Below are positions 40,733 through 52,553 of a stretch of 64,000 nucleotides of DNA, in pieces. The stretch covers positions 1 through 64,000 of the forward strand of contig WNNJ02002412.1 in assembly GCA_012934845.2 (NCBI GenBank). The letters are read 5' to 3'. Both the position numbers and the translations under genes were made by a program. A model generated the notes under the pieces. It saw only the letters and a program-made list of their open reading frames with translations. It searched no databases and was not told the origin of the DNA. The stretch is from Pomphorhynchus laevis. Taxonomy: Eukaryota > Acanthocephala > Palaeacanthocephala > Echinorhynchida > Pomphorhynchidae. The stretch's first letter is position 1. Each line of letters begins with the position of its first letter.

Positions 40733-42900
40733 CCAAATCAGGTTCGACTTCCTATAAAGAGCGATACACTGTTCAGCGCACTCCGAAATGCTCGGATGTT
40801 CCAGCATTCAATTGCAGATGACGGGAGTCTGTTCCAGCTGTTTATTACTCGATCTCTGATATCCTGATAGTGTCGATAGACTTTTCTACGATGTTTGAGC
40901 GTTAGTCGATGTCCACGTAACTGCTCGGAGTTGCGTAGGCAAAATATAAAGTTGAGGGGATGAGTGGGCGATAAAATTGCCACCCATAACAGCATAATAT
41001 CAGCCTTTACCAAACTTTCACAAACCGTTTAAACATCTAGGGTTTCTAACTTCTGGTCAAACGGCAAATCTTTGACAGTGGAACAAGACGAGTAGCCGAC
41101 CGGAGAATCGATTCGTAAGCCACAATGTTCTTGCCATATGTGGATACTCTGCAGGAGATGCGTAGAGCATGCGAGATTCGATGAGGGCCTTGTATATTAT
41201 TCTGAAGCTACATAAATCTAGTGATCCAAAAGATCGAATAATGATGCCAATAGTACAACGGCGATTGGCCGAAACTATATTTACGTGAGCGCTCATATCG
41301 AGTGTATTTAGCGTAGATACCCCTAAATCATCGATTTTATCCGTAGAATCAATCGACATGTTTCCAATTTGATAAGAGCAACGATTATCTGGGTATATGA
41401 TCTTCATATATTTACATTTAGTCGCATTTATCATCAGCCCATTTGATATACACCATTTATTTATGGAATCCGAATCTTTTTGAAGAGCGCTAACATTGGA
41501 TTTATCAATGATTCACCTATAAACCTTAAGATCATCTGCATAGGTAACACATTCCGACGTTAAGCTGTTTGTTGTATCATTTACGTATATATTAAAGAAA
41601 GTCGGACTAATGACCGATCCCTGCGGAACGCCTGTCGTAATCATTGAGTAAATCAGAAAGATAATGGCTTATGCGTACTGCAAACGAGCGGTTGCTTACG
41701 AATGATTGAATACAGCGTAACAAATAGCCCATACACCAATGTTAGATAATTTGTTTACTAGCAAATTGGGAATAACCCTATCGAATGCTTTCGATAAGCC
41801 TATAAATATCACATCTACTTTGGAGCCACTCCTCATTGAACCACCTAGCTTGCTCTTGCTTTTACAAGGTTCGTTACCGTTGAGCGATTTGTCCTAAATC
41901 TTTGACAGGGAGAACAAGACGAGTAGCCGACCGGAAAATTGATTCGTAAGCCACAATGATTTTGCACAGATGTGGATACGCTGCGGGAGATGCGTATAGC
42001 ATTCGAGATTCGATGAGGGCCTTGTATATTATTCTAAAGCTACATGCCTCTAGTGATCCAAAAGATCGTCTAATGATGGCAATAGTACGACGACAATTGG
42101 CCAAAACTTTATTTACGTGAGCGCTCATATTGAGCGTATTAAGCGTAGATAACCCTAAATCATCGATTTTATCTGTAGAATCAATCAACATGTTTCCAAT
42201 TTTATAAGAGCAACGAATGTCTGGGGAGCCGATCCACATATGTCTACATTTAGTCGCATTTATCATCAGCCCATTAGATATACACCATTTATTTATGGAA
42301 TCCAGGTCTTTTTGAAGAGCGCTAACATCGGAATCATCAATGATTCGCCTCCAAACCTTAATATCATCTGCGTAGGTAACACATTCCGACATTAAGTTGA
42401 TTGTAATATCATTTACATATATATTAAAGAGAGTCGGACCAATAGCCGATCCCTGCGGGACGCCTGTCGTCATCATTGAGTAACCAGAAAGATAATGGCT
42501 TATGCGTACTGCAAACGAGCGGTTGCTTACGAATGATTGAATCCAACGTAACAAATAGCCCATACACCAATGTTAGATAATTTGTTTACTAGCAAATTGG
42601 GAATAACCCTATCGAATGCTTTCGATAAGCCTATAAATATCACATCTACTTTGGAACCAGTCCTCATTGAACCACCTAGCTTGCTCTTGCTTTTACAAGG
42701 TTCGTTACCGTTGAGCGATTTGTCCTAAATCCATGCTGACTGGGGGCTGAGGCGATTGTTAGCTTCAAGGTAGGCGCTAAGGTGACGAAGAATCGATTTT
42801 TCTAATACCTTACAATCTACAGATGTGAGACTGGTGGGACGGTAGTTGGAAACCTGGGATTGATCGCCTTTCTTGAAAATTGGAAGTACAATAGCTTAGT
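40733..42900 (-). mobile_element. CR1/Jockey-like LINE, 5'-truncated, with internal tandem duplication
   Basis: The minus strand carries an RT from AIVLPIFKKGDQSQVSNYRP (about 42890-42830) to the C-terminus (41013-40738: EQLRGHRLTLKHRRKVYRHY, RVINSWNRLPSSAIEC). An open 229-codon piece (42563-41874) has SYLSGYSMMT-like entry, TTGVPQGSAIGPTLFNIYVN, VTYADDIKVWRRI, and LMINATKCRHMWIGS. A second, related copy of the same RT segment lies at 41860-41057, before the C-terminus. The segment is thus present twice in direct orientation with a shift of about 831 bp. It belongs to a subfamily distinct from the 49.5-54.1 kb element. Confidence 0.83.
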
Positions 42901-43289
42901 CCAATTATACCTTAGTCCAAATATAAAAGTTTGTTTCGCAAAAATATTAAAAAATAATTTCTCAGGAACTTAACATCTTTGAAAAACTATTACTACTACA
43001 GCAGAAGTGAAATATAAAAAGTTTTAGTGAGTTTATTACTTTAAAAAGTAATAAAAAGTAATTTTTATTACTTTATTTAAACTTTTTTAAAAACTTTTTT
43101 TTTAAACTCAGCAAGTATATCTTATCTTATATAATCTCAAATGATTACCTAATGTTTTATTGATTTTTTAGTTTTTTATTAAAAATGGTTTTTGCGAACA
43201 CCCTTCATCAGCGAGAAAAAGCCTGCAGGGTCTGAACCAGTCTAGTATACCATTACTATCACAGCAATATGACAAGCTAAATGTGTAGT
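42901..43289. other. AT-rich stretch
   Basis: AT-rich sequence with poly-A/T runs and no coding signal before the start of the plus-strand LINE. Confidence 0.45.
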
Positions 43290-43498
43290 TCATATACTAA
43301 ACTCTACCCAAAACCGCTTAAAAAAGACTCGAGTATACAGTATTTCACCAGTTATATACTTGCAATTAGCTTATATTTTTCGTAGTTCATTATCTTTTTG
43401 TTACGTTCCCAATGATTGGACCTAAGCAATCGTTCGACCAATTTTCAAAAAAGAAAATATAAGTTCCATTGATAATTACAGACCTATAAATACAATAA
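43290..43498 (+). mobile_element. CR1/Jockey-like LINE, RT start, left part of an interrupted copy
   Basis: Plus strand: YVPNDWT, AIVRPIFKKENISSIDNYRP then INTI. The matching continuation (EILEKLISNIF) is found at 44430 on the same strand, so the element was split by the minus-strand L2 insertion between them. Confidence 0.7.
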
Positions 43499-44425
43499 TT
43501 TATTTAATGTGGCAAATGCGTGCAAAATGCACGCTTATATGACCACTAACAAACAAAAAAACATCAAAGGTCACAGGTAATTAGTTAATTGTTGAAATGG
43601 AATTGGATTTGGCGTTTGAAGTACGGCATAGATGTTGATTGGCGGATATGAATAGGCAGTTGATTCCACAAGAGAGGAGCAGCCACAACGAAAGAGCGGA
43701 AGCCAAAAGAGGTAGAGTAGATTGGGATATGTAAAAGAAGGGAATTACAGGAACGCAGAGCACAATACACAGTACGAGAATTGTCGAGAAAATGAAGGTT
43801 GAGAAATGAAGGGGTATGAGAAGTTATAAGGCGAAAAGCAATGATAAGAAGACGAATTTGAACACGACAATAAATGGTAGGCCAATCAAGAGAAACAAGA
43901 TAGTGGGATGTATGATCAAAACGACGAAGACGGAGGAGAACTCGGACGGCAGCGTTAATGATGCGTTGTAAAGGAAGAAGAGTGGATTCAGGTGAGTTGG
44001 AAAATAGACTAAGACAGTAATCAAGTCTTGAGAAAAGAAAAGAAGATATGAGAGTCATACAAGAAGGGAAATCGATCAATCTACGAATTTGACCGAAGTT
44101 GCGGAGTATCAAGGTAGATGAGCGTACTTTATCACTAACGAAAGGTTTAAGTGAAAGTTGGTTGTCGAAATGAAAGCCTAGTAAAACGAGATTATCAACG
44201 ATAGGAAGAATTGTAGAATTTAGTGATACGGAAGGAGGTTCTACGTCGAAGCTTCGAGGTAGGATCCACATAATTTTAGATTTATCAGGATTCAGAGAAA
44301 GGCGAAGGGAAGAAAGATGATTGGAAATTGAGACAAGACAGCTGGAAACAGAAACACTAAGATCATGAATACGATAAGCAGGTGTGTGAGCATAGATGAA
44401 AATGTCATCAGCATATTGCATAACG
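43499..44425 (-). mobile_element. L2-like LINE, 5'-truncated, uninterrupted ORF2 C-terminus
   Basis: An open 278-codon stretch (44421-43585) starts right at motif C, MQYADDIFIYAHTPAYRIHD, then NPDKSKIMWILP, LGFHFDNQLSLKPF, RLDYCLSLFSNSPESTLLPL, and VVAAPLLWNQLP, stopping with TAA. The 3' tail hairpin GCGTGC-ATTTT-GCACGC lies at 43507-43548. With no stop in 278 codons this is one of the younger insertions in the window. It sits inside a plus-strand LINE. Confidence 0.88.
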
Positions 44426-44426
44426 T

Positions 44427-45185
44427 GGAAGTTAAATATAAGTTTGACATGTATTTTTTTGAAATTCTAGAAAAATTGATTTCGAATATCTTTATACATC
44501 TTACCATCTTTATACAGCTTAGTTTGATAGGCTTTCGTTGCTCGATTCTCAATAGAATTATATCATTTTTAGAAAAACGCTCGTTTGCCGTCAAGGTAAA
44601 TGACTCAATATCCGAATACAGATATATAACTCGCGGGGTTCCACAAGGTGCCGTACTTAGTCCGACATCGTTAAATATCTACAATAATGACCTGCCAAGT
44701 GTCGTCTCTAGCAATTGCATAATGTATGCAGACGATTTCAAAATCTGGAATGAAATCAGAAACCGTTCAGACACTCTGCAATTAGAACCAGATCTTTATA
44801 AAATATCCGACTGGTGTTTGTATCATGGCCTTACTATGAACACTGCTAAGTGCTGTCATATACATATGGTCCGATTTCGGCCCTTGAAAATTATTTCCTA
44901 AATGATATAGCGATCGAAACAGTAACAAGTTTTAGTGACCTAGATGTGATAATTTCGAACAACCTTCAACTCAGCCTTTATATAAAACATAAACACTCCA
45001 AATGCTCTCGCTTATCAGGGCTTCTGAGATGGACGTTTGGCTTGTTATGCAAAAGGAGTTTTCAAATCCTGTATCCTGATATAGTATAGTCTATTTAATT
45101 ATATACGTGTACTGATACTTACCCACGCCTACAAAAAGACATGCACATTTACGAGGACATACGCCGAAAAGCGACTCGATTAGAG
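44427..45185 (+). mobile_element. CR1/Jockey-like LINE, RT, right part of the interrupted copy
   Basis: Open 44365-44901: FFEILEKLISNIF, then FLEKRSFAVKVNDSISEYRY, TRGVPQGAVLSPTSLNIYNN, CIMYADDFKIWNEI and LTMNTAKCCHIH. Motif B and the YADD of motif C are intact. It continues to about 45089 with SFSDLDVIISNNLQLSLYIK and RWTFGLLCKRSFQILY, then to RGHTPKSDS near 45180. The 3' end is cut off by the next minus-strand L2-like element. Confidence 0.8.
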
Positions 45186-45294
45186 AGATAAATTTATTTT
45201 AAGTGTCAAATGCGTGCCAACGGCGCGCTTACAAGCCCACTAAGAATAATAAAAAATTATTAAACTGATCAAAAAATAATCCTTCCGACGAATT

Positions 45295-45375
45295 CAGCCG
45301 TTCGTTCAGTCCGTTCGTTCAGTCTGTTCATTCAGCCGGTTCGTTCAGCCGCTTCGTTCAGTCCTTTTGTTCCGT
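45295..45375. repeat. Minisatellite, ~12-bp unit
   Basis: Variants of TTCGTTCAGTCCG repeated about six times. Confidence 0.8.
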
Positions 45376-45679
45376 CCAATTAATACACTTTTGTTTATAC
45401 TCCCTCCTCCTTTCTCAGCTTTCTGAAAGCATGTTTATCAACGATGAAATTTTAATGGAATATTTGTCAAATGACAAGATTAAATACCAATTAGTGAAAA
45501 CACAAATGTCCAGCAAGTGTATGTATATCCTTCAATTCAATCAAAGTATCCCATATTCAATCTCGCCTTAAGATCATTAAAAGTTGCTAGATTGTTGAAG
45601 CGATATTTTTAAGAGATACCAAATCACGGAGTACTAGTACTTGTAGGAGTCGAGGCCGATGAGCAGATAGAAGTGGAAA

Positions 45680-46445
45680 TGACAGGGGTGCTTGATAGAG
45701 AATTAATATTGGTTGGAGCAAGTGTGACAGGAGCGGTGTGTTGAATCGGTTGATCAGAGATGTGACTGGAGATGATTTTAAATGAAGGATGTAAATTATT
45801 TGGAGGTGTTACGTGGGAGGTAGAGTAAGCAGAATTAAGAAAGGTTGGGGCATGAGTAACAGGAATAGAGTGTTGAATCAGTTAATCGGAAATGCTACTG
45901 TTAATGATTTTGATGGAAGGATGTAAATTATTGAGAAGTGATACGGCGGAGGTCGAGTAAGAAGTACATGAAGAGAATAAAGAAGTTTGAGATTTATTTA
46001 GATGGAGGGAGGAATAGGAAAGAGGAGGTACGAGATGAAAAGCTTTACCGTTAGCATTGTTAAAATTATAAAGATTAATGGAAGTTTGGTACGTAGTTGA
46101 ACGAGGAGTGTGTGAGAGAGTAGGTTCAATAATGGGATTATAAGATGCGAAGTCAGGTGTTGATGCGAGGGAAACATCTAAAACAGCATTGGTCTGAGTG
46201 GTCGTGTGTGATACAGGAGTAGAGGAGCAGGATAACTGTAGTAGTCGTACTGATGTACAAACACCGCATGTGAACTGTTTACGTTTATTCACCGAGTGGT
46301 CGGATATTTTAACACGAACAAGTGTCCATACATCACAATATTTGGAATCGCATCCAACTTCAAAGCTGGTATAACCATCATTGCATTCCGATGTGGAAGA
46401 TTCTTGATCAAGAACAGGGATCTGAGATCGCACTTTTTTAGGCAT
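45680..46445 (-). pseudogene. LINE ORF1 protein with zinc module and 44-residue repeats
   Basis: 187 open codons (46445-45882), then about 65 more after one stop. The N-terminus MPKKVRSQIPV precedes the zinc module FEVGCDSKYCDVWTLVRV and FTCGVCTSVRLLQL (CxxxxC, CxxC), like the ORF1 proteins at 28.8 and 54.0 kb. The rest is Ser/Thr/Pro-rich. Its end consists of two copies of a 132-bp, 44-residue unit starting at 45870 and 45738 (NNLHPSIKIINSSISD and NNLHPSFKIISSHISD). No RRM-like part was seen. Confidence 0.7.
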
Positions 46446-46490
46446 GACCTTTTATCGATAGATTGAGCTTAATCCGCGAGCGTAGCGAGC

Positions 46491-46577
46491 AGAACTGACA
46501 GGAATAATCTGGAACTGACAGGAATAATCCGGAACTGACAGGAATAATCTGGAACTGACAGGAATAATCTGGAATGT
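46491..46577 (+). repeat. Tandem repeat, 20-bp unit, 4 copies
   Basis: GGAACTGACAGGAATAATCT repeated four times, one copy with CCG for CTG. Confidence 0.95.
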
Positions 46578-46739
46578 AATTTGCTAGAACACTTATAAAT
46601 TTTCTTTATAACGCTTTGATTCTAGGTATACTTTTAAATGCTTCACCATGCTGTTACTTTGTTACCAAGGAAGAATGTAATCGCCTAGAAAATGTGTATC
46701 GCTCCTCAACGAGATTAGTCCGTACTGTCAGACCTTTGG

Positions 46740-46895
46740 AATATATGGATAGACTTGGGTATTGTAAGTAGTTAATAGGGATAACAAGATAGTGTAAGCT
46801 CTATCTTCTTAATATATGGATAGACTTGGGTATTGTAAGTAGTAAATAGGGATAACAAGATAGTTTAAGCTCTATCGTGTTAATAGGGATAACAA
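46740..46895 (+). repeat. Tandem dimer, ~71-bp unit
   Basis: AATATATGGATAGACTTGGG starts at 46740 and 46811. Both share GTATTGTAAGTAGT and AATAGGGATAACAAGATAGT. A third partial piece, TTAATAGGGATAACAA, follows. Confidence 0.9.
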
Positions 46896-46959
46896 AAGAG
46901 TTTGTTGGGTAATATTGGATATTTGATTGATATGATGATTGCTAGTTGAATTTTGCAAA

Positions 46960-48963
46960 AGTTTGTCGCTTAAAGTTATTCAGCTAAAGCCGTCTGCATA
47001 TCTAATCTTCCGCACCATTTCTTACTAGTTATTTCGTAATCCTACTCGGGTACATGAAGTAAGGCGCACATTTTTATTACCTTGAAATCTTATGCGATCT
47101 TCTGGAGACGTTTCACTACCCAGTACAATGAATATGCGCTGTCTTATGAAGAAACCTTCAAGCAGATTGAAACTAGACAGGCTGACAATCCTCTGTTTAT
47201 ACTACAAGTTACCACATATGCCTATCAACGGATTTTCCGCCTTGTCATAATATCTCCAGAAGCAGATATTATTGTTTGTCCTAAAATGATTCAAAATGAT
47301 GCCTGTGCAGTTCATGTTTTATGTACTGATTTGGCAGACCGAATTCTACCTTGCGTGTCGAATCGCGGTATGACCTCTCGTCAACATAAAAAAGTTCTAA
47401 AGCAACACAACCGAGCGTTATACTTCTGCAATACATCAAAACTAGCTAACGAATTATTGTGCGACGGTGACACTGAAAGCTGCGCTGTTAGTATCCATGA
47501 CATTCAAACTCACTTAAGTGCCATATTCGGAAAGACAGACACTACCGACGTTCTAACTAACGAATCTATTCAAGACCTTTCGGATCTGGCCTAGTCGATG
47601 TACCGTTGATAACCTCTACCCAGCTTTCCGCAGTTATTAGCAAAATTTCCAAAGCAACTGCAGTAGGTCCGGATAAAGTATCTGTTCAACAAATCCTACG
47701 CGTTGATCCACGTCTACACATTCTTTTACTTTTAATTAACATGATATTGCAAGCTGGATATATGCCAAGAACATGGAGATGTAACAAAAGTGTCCTTGTC
47801 CCAAAGAAAGAGAAGATTACAGCATCATATAATCCGTCAGCTACTCGTCATGATATTGCAAACTACCGTTCAATTACAATGTCTAGTGTGTTGTGCAAAA
47901 TTCACCATCGTCTTATACTTGGATTGCTTCAAGAATACGTGAGTGTGCCATCCAATCAATTTGCTTTTAGTCCGTACGCTACATTGATGTGTACTAAAAC
48001 TGTCAAGCTTTTTTAAACCTACAGATCTACTAAAAACAGCGAATGTATTTTGCTTTTCTCGATATCAGAGCCGCCTTTGATAGCTAAGTCACAACTTTAT
48101 AGCCAGAACTCTGGAAAAATCCAACTGCCCGTTATACCTTAAAGCATATATTCTTGACAGTTACAATGACTCACACACTGTGTTTTACACGCCCTCAGGA
48201 CAAACGGAGAGCATACACAACTTAAACGGCGTCAAACAAGGTGATCCATTATCATCATTCATATTTGCCTTATGCATGAACGAAGCCCTTAAAGATTTAA
48301 CTCCTGACAATCACGGGTTTATTCATAACGAAACAACAATCACACATTTAGCCTACGCCGACGATTTAGTCCTGGTCGCTAACACGCCAGCAAAACTACA
48401 AAATTCAATCGATCATATAAGTAAGCATTCTTCTAAAATGGGGCTCGAATTTAACCCGGCTAAATGTATGCTAATGGTTTTGACTATATCAATGGCAAAC
48501 AAATTGTTAACTCAGAAAGCTTCGTCCAATTATACGGTACTAACATTCCGGTCACATCGAAAGGTTCAGATATCACATACCTAGGAGCTACTCCTTTCAA
48601 TGACGAACCTGTAAGGACCATTCAAGATACCGTAAAATCCTACTGCTCCTTATTAAATTCTTCATAGCTTTCACCAACGCAGGCAGTACATTTGCTGAAC
48701 GACTATTTTCTACCGAAGCTAATCTACAAATGCCAATCGAGTAACATTTCCATAACTGAACTCCGCACAGTAGATAACTTTCTTCGTAAGTCCGTAAGGC
48801 AACTGCTTCGGCTACCTTATTAAGTTAACTCAGGATTCTGCCATCTTCCTGCGAAATATGGTGGACTTGGTATGCGCTCAATTCTTTTCGATGTGTGCAA
48901 TTCCCGGATTGGAAATCACCAGCATCTTGTATCGCACTTTGCTTCTTTCCTGAACGCCTCTAA
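46960..48963 (+). mobile_element. R2-like LINE (R2/NeSL group), broken, 3' end missing
   Basis: Plus strand. A pre-RT region is open at 47082-47594. RT motifs: ATAVGPDKVSVQQILRVDP (47.66 kb), MPRTWRCNKSVLVPKKEK (47.77 kb), IANYRSITMSSVLCKIHHRL (47.86 kb), NGVKQGDPLSSFIFALCMNE (48.22 kb), THLAYADDLVLVANTP (48.34 kb), and LEFNPAKCM (48.45 kb). C-terminal: DITYLGATPF, LLNDYFLPKLIYKC, and LPAKYGGLGMRSILFDVCNS. SGVKQGDPLSP-type motif B and AYADDLVL-type motif C are hallmarks of the R2 superclade rather than CR1/L2. Stops and frame changes lie in the palm between 48.0 and 48.18 kb. The expected C-terminal CCHC and restriction-like endonuclease were not seen; the element stops at the junction near 48963. 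Confidence 0.8.
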
Positions 48964-48964
48964 T

Positions 48965-49491
48965 TCATTTTCTGAATAAGATTTCATGCACGTTTAATGG
49001 TTGTCCGATAAAATTCGCGTTATCGGCGAACCAGCGTTGTATTGTGTTCTGACATTCTTCCTGAATTTTACGGATTAGCGATAGTGACGCCATTGCAAAA
49101 GGGTCACTCCGCGTTACACCCTCTTCTGAATATATCGAATCACCACCCAGGACAAGTTGAGCATTGACTGAATAAATATTCTCGAAAACACAAGCGAGTG
49201 TGAGGCAAACGGACCTCATATGATGAATGACTATTTGCTTATTTATAAGATGGAATGCATTACCCCCATCTACGGCGAGTAGACCAACATCCTGGATTTT
49301 CATATATTCGCTTCTGAGAAAATATATGGCGAATTCCACTCCACTATACTGAGATGCACATAGTTGATATACATCGGCAACGTCTTGCATATCGGATTTG
49401 ATGTGATATATAATTGTTTTACATATGATTCTACGACTATCATCAGCAACTTTTATAGGGCGTATTCCTCCTGTTTTCTCCGAGTAGAAAA
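48965..49491 (-). mobile_element. Reverse transcriptase fragment of an unassigned non-LTR-like family
   Basis: An open minus-strand stretch shows TGGIRPIKVADDSRRIICKT, VADVYQLCASQYSGVEFAIY, DVGLLAVDGGNAFHLINKQI, SIYSEEGVTRSDPFAMASLS and TIQRWFADNANF. These degenerate copies match a recurring invertebrate RT family with GVRPIGVG...RRIIGK, DA-NAFN..NR, EGTTQGDPLAM and WYADDA motifs. I cannot place its clade. A better preserved N-terminal part of the same family is at 63.28-64.0 kb. Its left edge joins the R2-like element and its right edge the LINE 3' tail. Confidence 0.65.
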
Positions 49492-49582
49492 TTATTATTA
49501 TTCCAATACATACCAAAGCCAAAAGGCTATTCAGGCAGAGTCCAAAAAAAATAAAACAAAAGCAAATGGTCAGTCAACGTAG

Positions 49583-52553
49583 CTAATTAGGGTATTCCAG
49601 TGGTAGTGTTGAATGGCGGCATTGTTCATGTATCCATTTGTAGCATCGTGATTTAAACGTTCTCAAACTGGGGGCTGCAACGACTTCCTCAGGCAACGAA
49701 TTCCACATGTTAATTCCTCTCCTTGAGAGTCTATACACTTTTGGTAATCTGCCAAATCTAAATTTATACAAGACTCTGCTATGTCCCCGCAACTGATCTA
49801 CCCGCCTAGTGATTACATCGGTGGGATAACTTACCACATCATTCGACATATGCCATAGACATAGCATTTCCAAGGATATGAACCTCTCACGTACCGACAA
49901 CATCCCAATACGACTTAGACGTACATAATAGTCAATACCACTTAAGCCAATACAGAGCCTCGATCCGCGCCTAAGAATAGACTCCAGGTCTAATAGTTCT
50001 TGCTTAGTGACAGGGAAACAAGCCTGAATGCAGTACTCCAAGTGTGGCCTGACGATGGAGATGAATAACCTCTTGAACATGTGACAGCTTAACCTGAGGA
50101 ATGCATTTTTAATACAATATAACGCCCTATTAGCTTTACCGAGAAAGAAGTCGGTGTTCAACTTTGTTTTCAAGGATCTATGGATAATAATCCCTAAATC
50201 CTTATGATGAGACACTTCCTTTAAGACCATATCTCCAATAAAGTACCTTAGAGTTTCAATAGGGCGACCTAGTTGCATGAGGACACATTTATCAACATTC
50301 AACCGTAGTCCGGTAGAATCGCACCACTTGATCAGGGAGTTTAGATCATTTTGTAACGATACTCGATCAGCAGGACTTCTAATGATCGACCAAATATTTA
50401 GATCGTCTGCAAACGCTAGATGAGAGCATGATAAGCGGAGTAGCAGATCATTAATGAAGATTATAAAGAGCAGTGGGCCAAGGACTGATCCCTGCGGTAC
50501 GCCAGAATTAATATTTACTGAATAAGAAAACACACCCCCACACAAACTCGGAAAGACCTATTCGATAGAAATTCCCTGACCCACTCACAAATATATGAAT
50601 GAAGTCCATAGTGATACAGTAAAGACACTATGCCGTCGTGTGGTACCCTATCAAAAGCTTTCGAAAAATCAAGGAATACTGTATGAACTTGAAACCCGGC
50701 CCCCAGAGCATCATCCCATTTTTCACGCGCAGTTAGTAGGTTAGTAAGGCATGAACGTCCGATCCTGAAACCATGTTGAGATTCAACCAATATGTGATTA
50801 CGATCCAAATGATCCCTGATTCTACTAGCAATGATTCTTTCTAAAAGTTTGCAGAATACGCTAGTTAAGCTAATGGGCCGAAAGTCCGCGCAAAAGCTAG
50901 CAGGATGCTTTTTGGGAATAGGCACCACAATTGCACACTTCCAACTGTCAGGAATCCAAGATGTGTCTAAGCTGTATCTGAAGAACATAGTTAAATCATT
51001 GCTCAGTTCGTTCGCTAGGGATTTGACGAGGAAGGGGGCAATATTGTCTGGTCCCGGAGATGTAAACGAATCGAGCTTCATAACCTCGTTCAACACCTCA
51101 TCCACTCTGAGTGGACGAACACAACACCGATGAGCAACCGGAACATCCAACTAAAGTCATGCAGTTTGTTAGAGGTCAAAGCCTGTACAAAGAAGCCATC
51201 AGCTAAATGTTGGGCGATTAGAGACGGATCGGTCAAAGTTTCAGTTGGCGTTTGGATTGAGCTAATTGTGGCGACAAGTGTTCTGTTGTTTCTTACATAA
51301 GACCAAAACCTCCTAGGATTCAAAGATGCATCCCTGGCGATAATATCTTCGTACGAATAGCGTTTCTGAAATTTTAGCCGATTGCATAAGTTCCGAGAGT
51401 CGATGTAGGCACGTTTTGAAGCAGGAGAACGCCTAAATTCGCGCCACAATTTGTTGCGGGATCTTATAGCATCAAGAAGCTCTCTGTCGAACCAAGGAGG
51501 ATGTCCATGCTTGGACTTGCAGGCACGTAGCGGAGCAAAGATATCAGAAATTCGCATCAATTCATCATGGAGCAGATCAAAGACTACAGGAACCTCCAAA
51601 CCGAAGTGGATACGAAGACTATCACATATACCTTTTGGGAAGCTTGCAGCTAGTTGACTAGCATCAACACCTACCCAACAACGTTTTTTAAAATTAGAGT
51701 TTTGTGAGGCCCTGTTGAACAGCGACAGTCGCATAGAGAGTACACAGTGATCGCTATTGCCAATTGGTGCGTCATAACGAACACCTGAAACGTCACCCAA
51801 ACACTTAGTAAAGACCAAATCGAGTATAGAAGGCGTCCCTGTCACACAAGTAGGTTCTTTAATATGTTGAACTAGTAGCATCTCGAGTAACAGAAAGTCA
51901 CTCAGTACTTTCCCAATTCCGTGAATTGGTCGTGAATGACTATTTTTCCAGTCTATTTGGGGGATATTGAAGTCACCCAGGAGCAAAATCAGAGGATACG
52001 AAGATAAACTCAGCAAATGTGATTTAAGAGAGTCAAATCTTAATTCATAGGACGGAGAACGGTAAAGGACGCAGAATCGGGATCGTTGAGCATTTCCCAG
52101 TGTAAAAGCAAGACCCTCAAAGGAATAACCAATATCGTCGCGAAAAGCCGAGATATTCGATACCAGGAGACTATTTCGCACATAGGCGGCTACCCCACCT
52201 CCACGTTTACCACATGAGCGATCCGAACGTATTAGAAAATAGTTAGGGATGGCAACACAGTCATCCGAAATGTCAGAATGTAGCCATGTTTCGGTTATAC
52301 AAAATACATCAAAACGTTTCGAAGCAACTATGAATTTAATTTCCGAGAACTGAGCCAGGAGACTACGAACATTTGAATAACCGACAAAAATGTTCGTATA
52401 ATGGGAAAATTTGACACGCTCGGTGACACTATCGAAGTCTACTAGTTTTCCTACACACGAACCATCACTACTAAAGAGGTCTGACTCTACAGAAGTAAGG
52501 GATGCCACCGGACAGTCGGACGCCACTTGACCACCCGAAAATTCCGGACACAT
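49583..52553 (-). pseudogene. LINE ORF2 (apurinic-like endonuclease and reverse transcriptase)
   Basis: Endonuclease (52553-51150): VGYSNVRSLLAQFSEIKFIV, VFCITETWLHSDI, GKRGGGVAAYVRNSLL, CVLYRSPSYE, LLLGDFNIPQIDWKN, SILDLVFTKCLG and IGNSDHCVLS. RT (51150-50515 and 50545-49583): TSPGPDNIAPFLVKSL, DFRPISLTSVFCKLLERIIA, FLDFSKAFDRVPHDGIVSLL, NSGVPQGSVLGPLLFIIFIN, and LAFADDLNIW, with an FADD catalytic box. C-terminus: HLEYCIQACFPVTKQELLDL, ILRRGSRLCIG, and LSRRGINMWNSLPEEVV. Frame changes fall near 51.14 and 50.53 kb. Length and motif order are those of CR1/Jockey-superfamily LINEs. Confidence 0.9.

Larger units (their letters stand above)
45190..46470 (-). mobile_element. L2-like element, ORF1 plus 3' tail, most of ORF2 missing
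   Basis: The minus strand starts with ORF1 at 46445 and ends with a tail hairpin GCGCGCC-GTT-GGCACGC (45201-45241) of the L2-like type. The 45.26-45.66 kb between holds no recognisable ORF2. At 45295-45375 is a 12-bp-type minisatellite (TTCGTTCAGTCCG variants). Either a large deletion removed ORF2 or an ORF1 piece lies next to an unrelated L2 tail. Confidence 0.6.

Noticed and set aside
46770-46890. TAGGGATAACA words resembling the start of a homing endonuclease site
   Set aside because: Only the first part matches; the words are simply part of a local tandem repeat and no intron or endonuclease gene is nearby.
45295-46895. Short tandem repeats considered as a CRISPR array
   Set aside because: Repeats are adjacent without unique spacers, and the context is eukaryotic.
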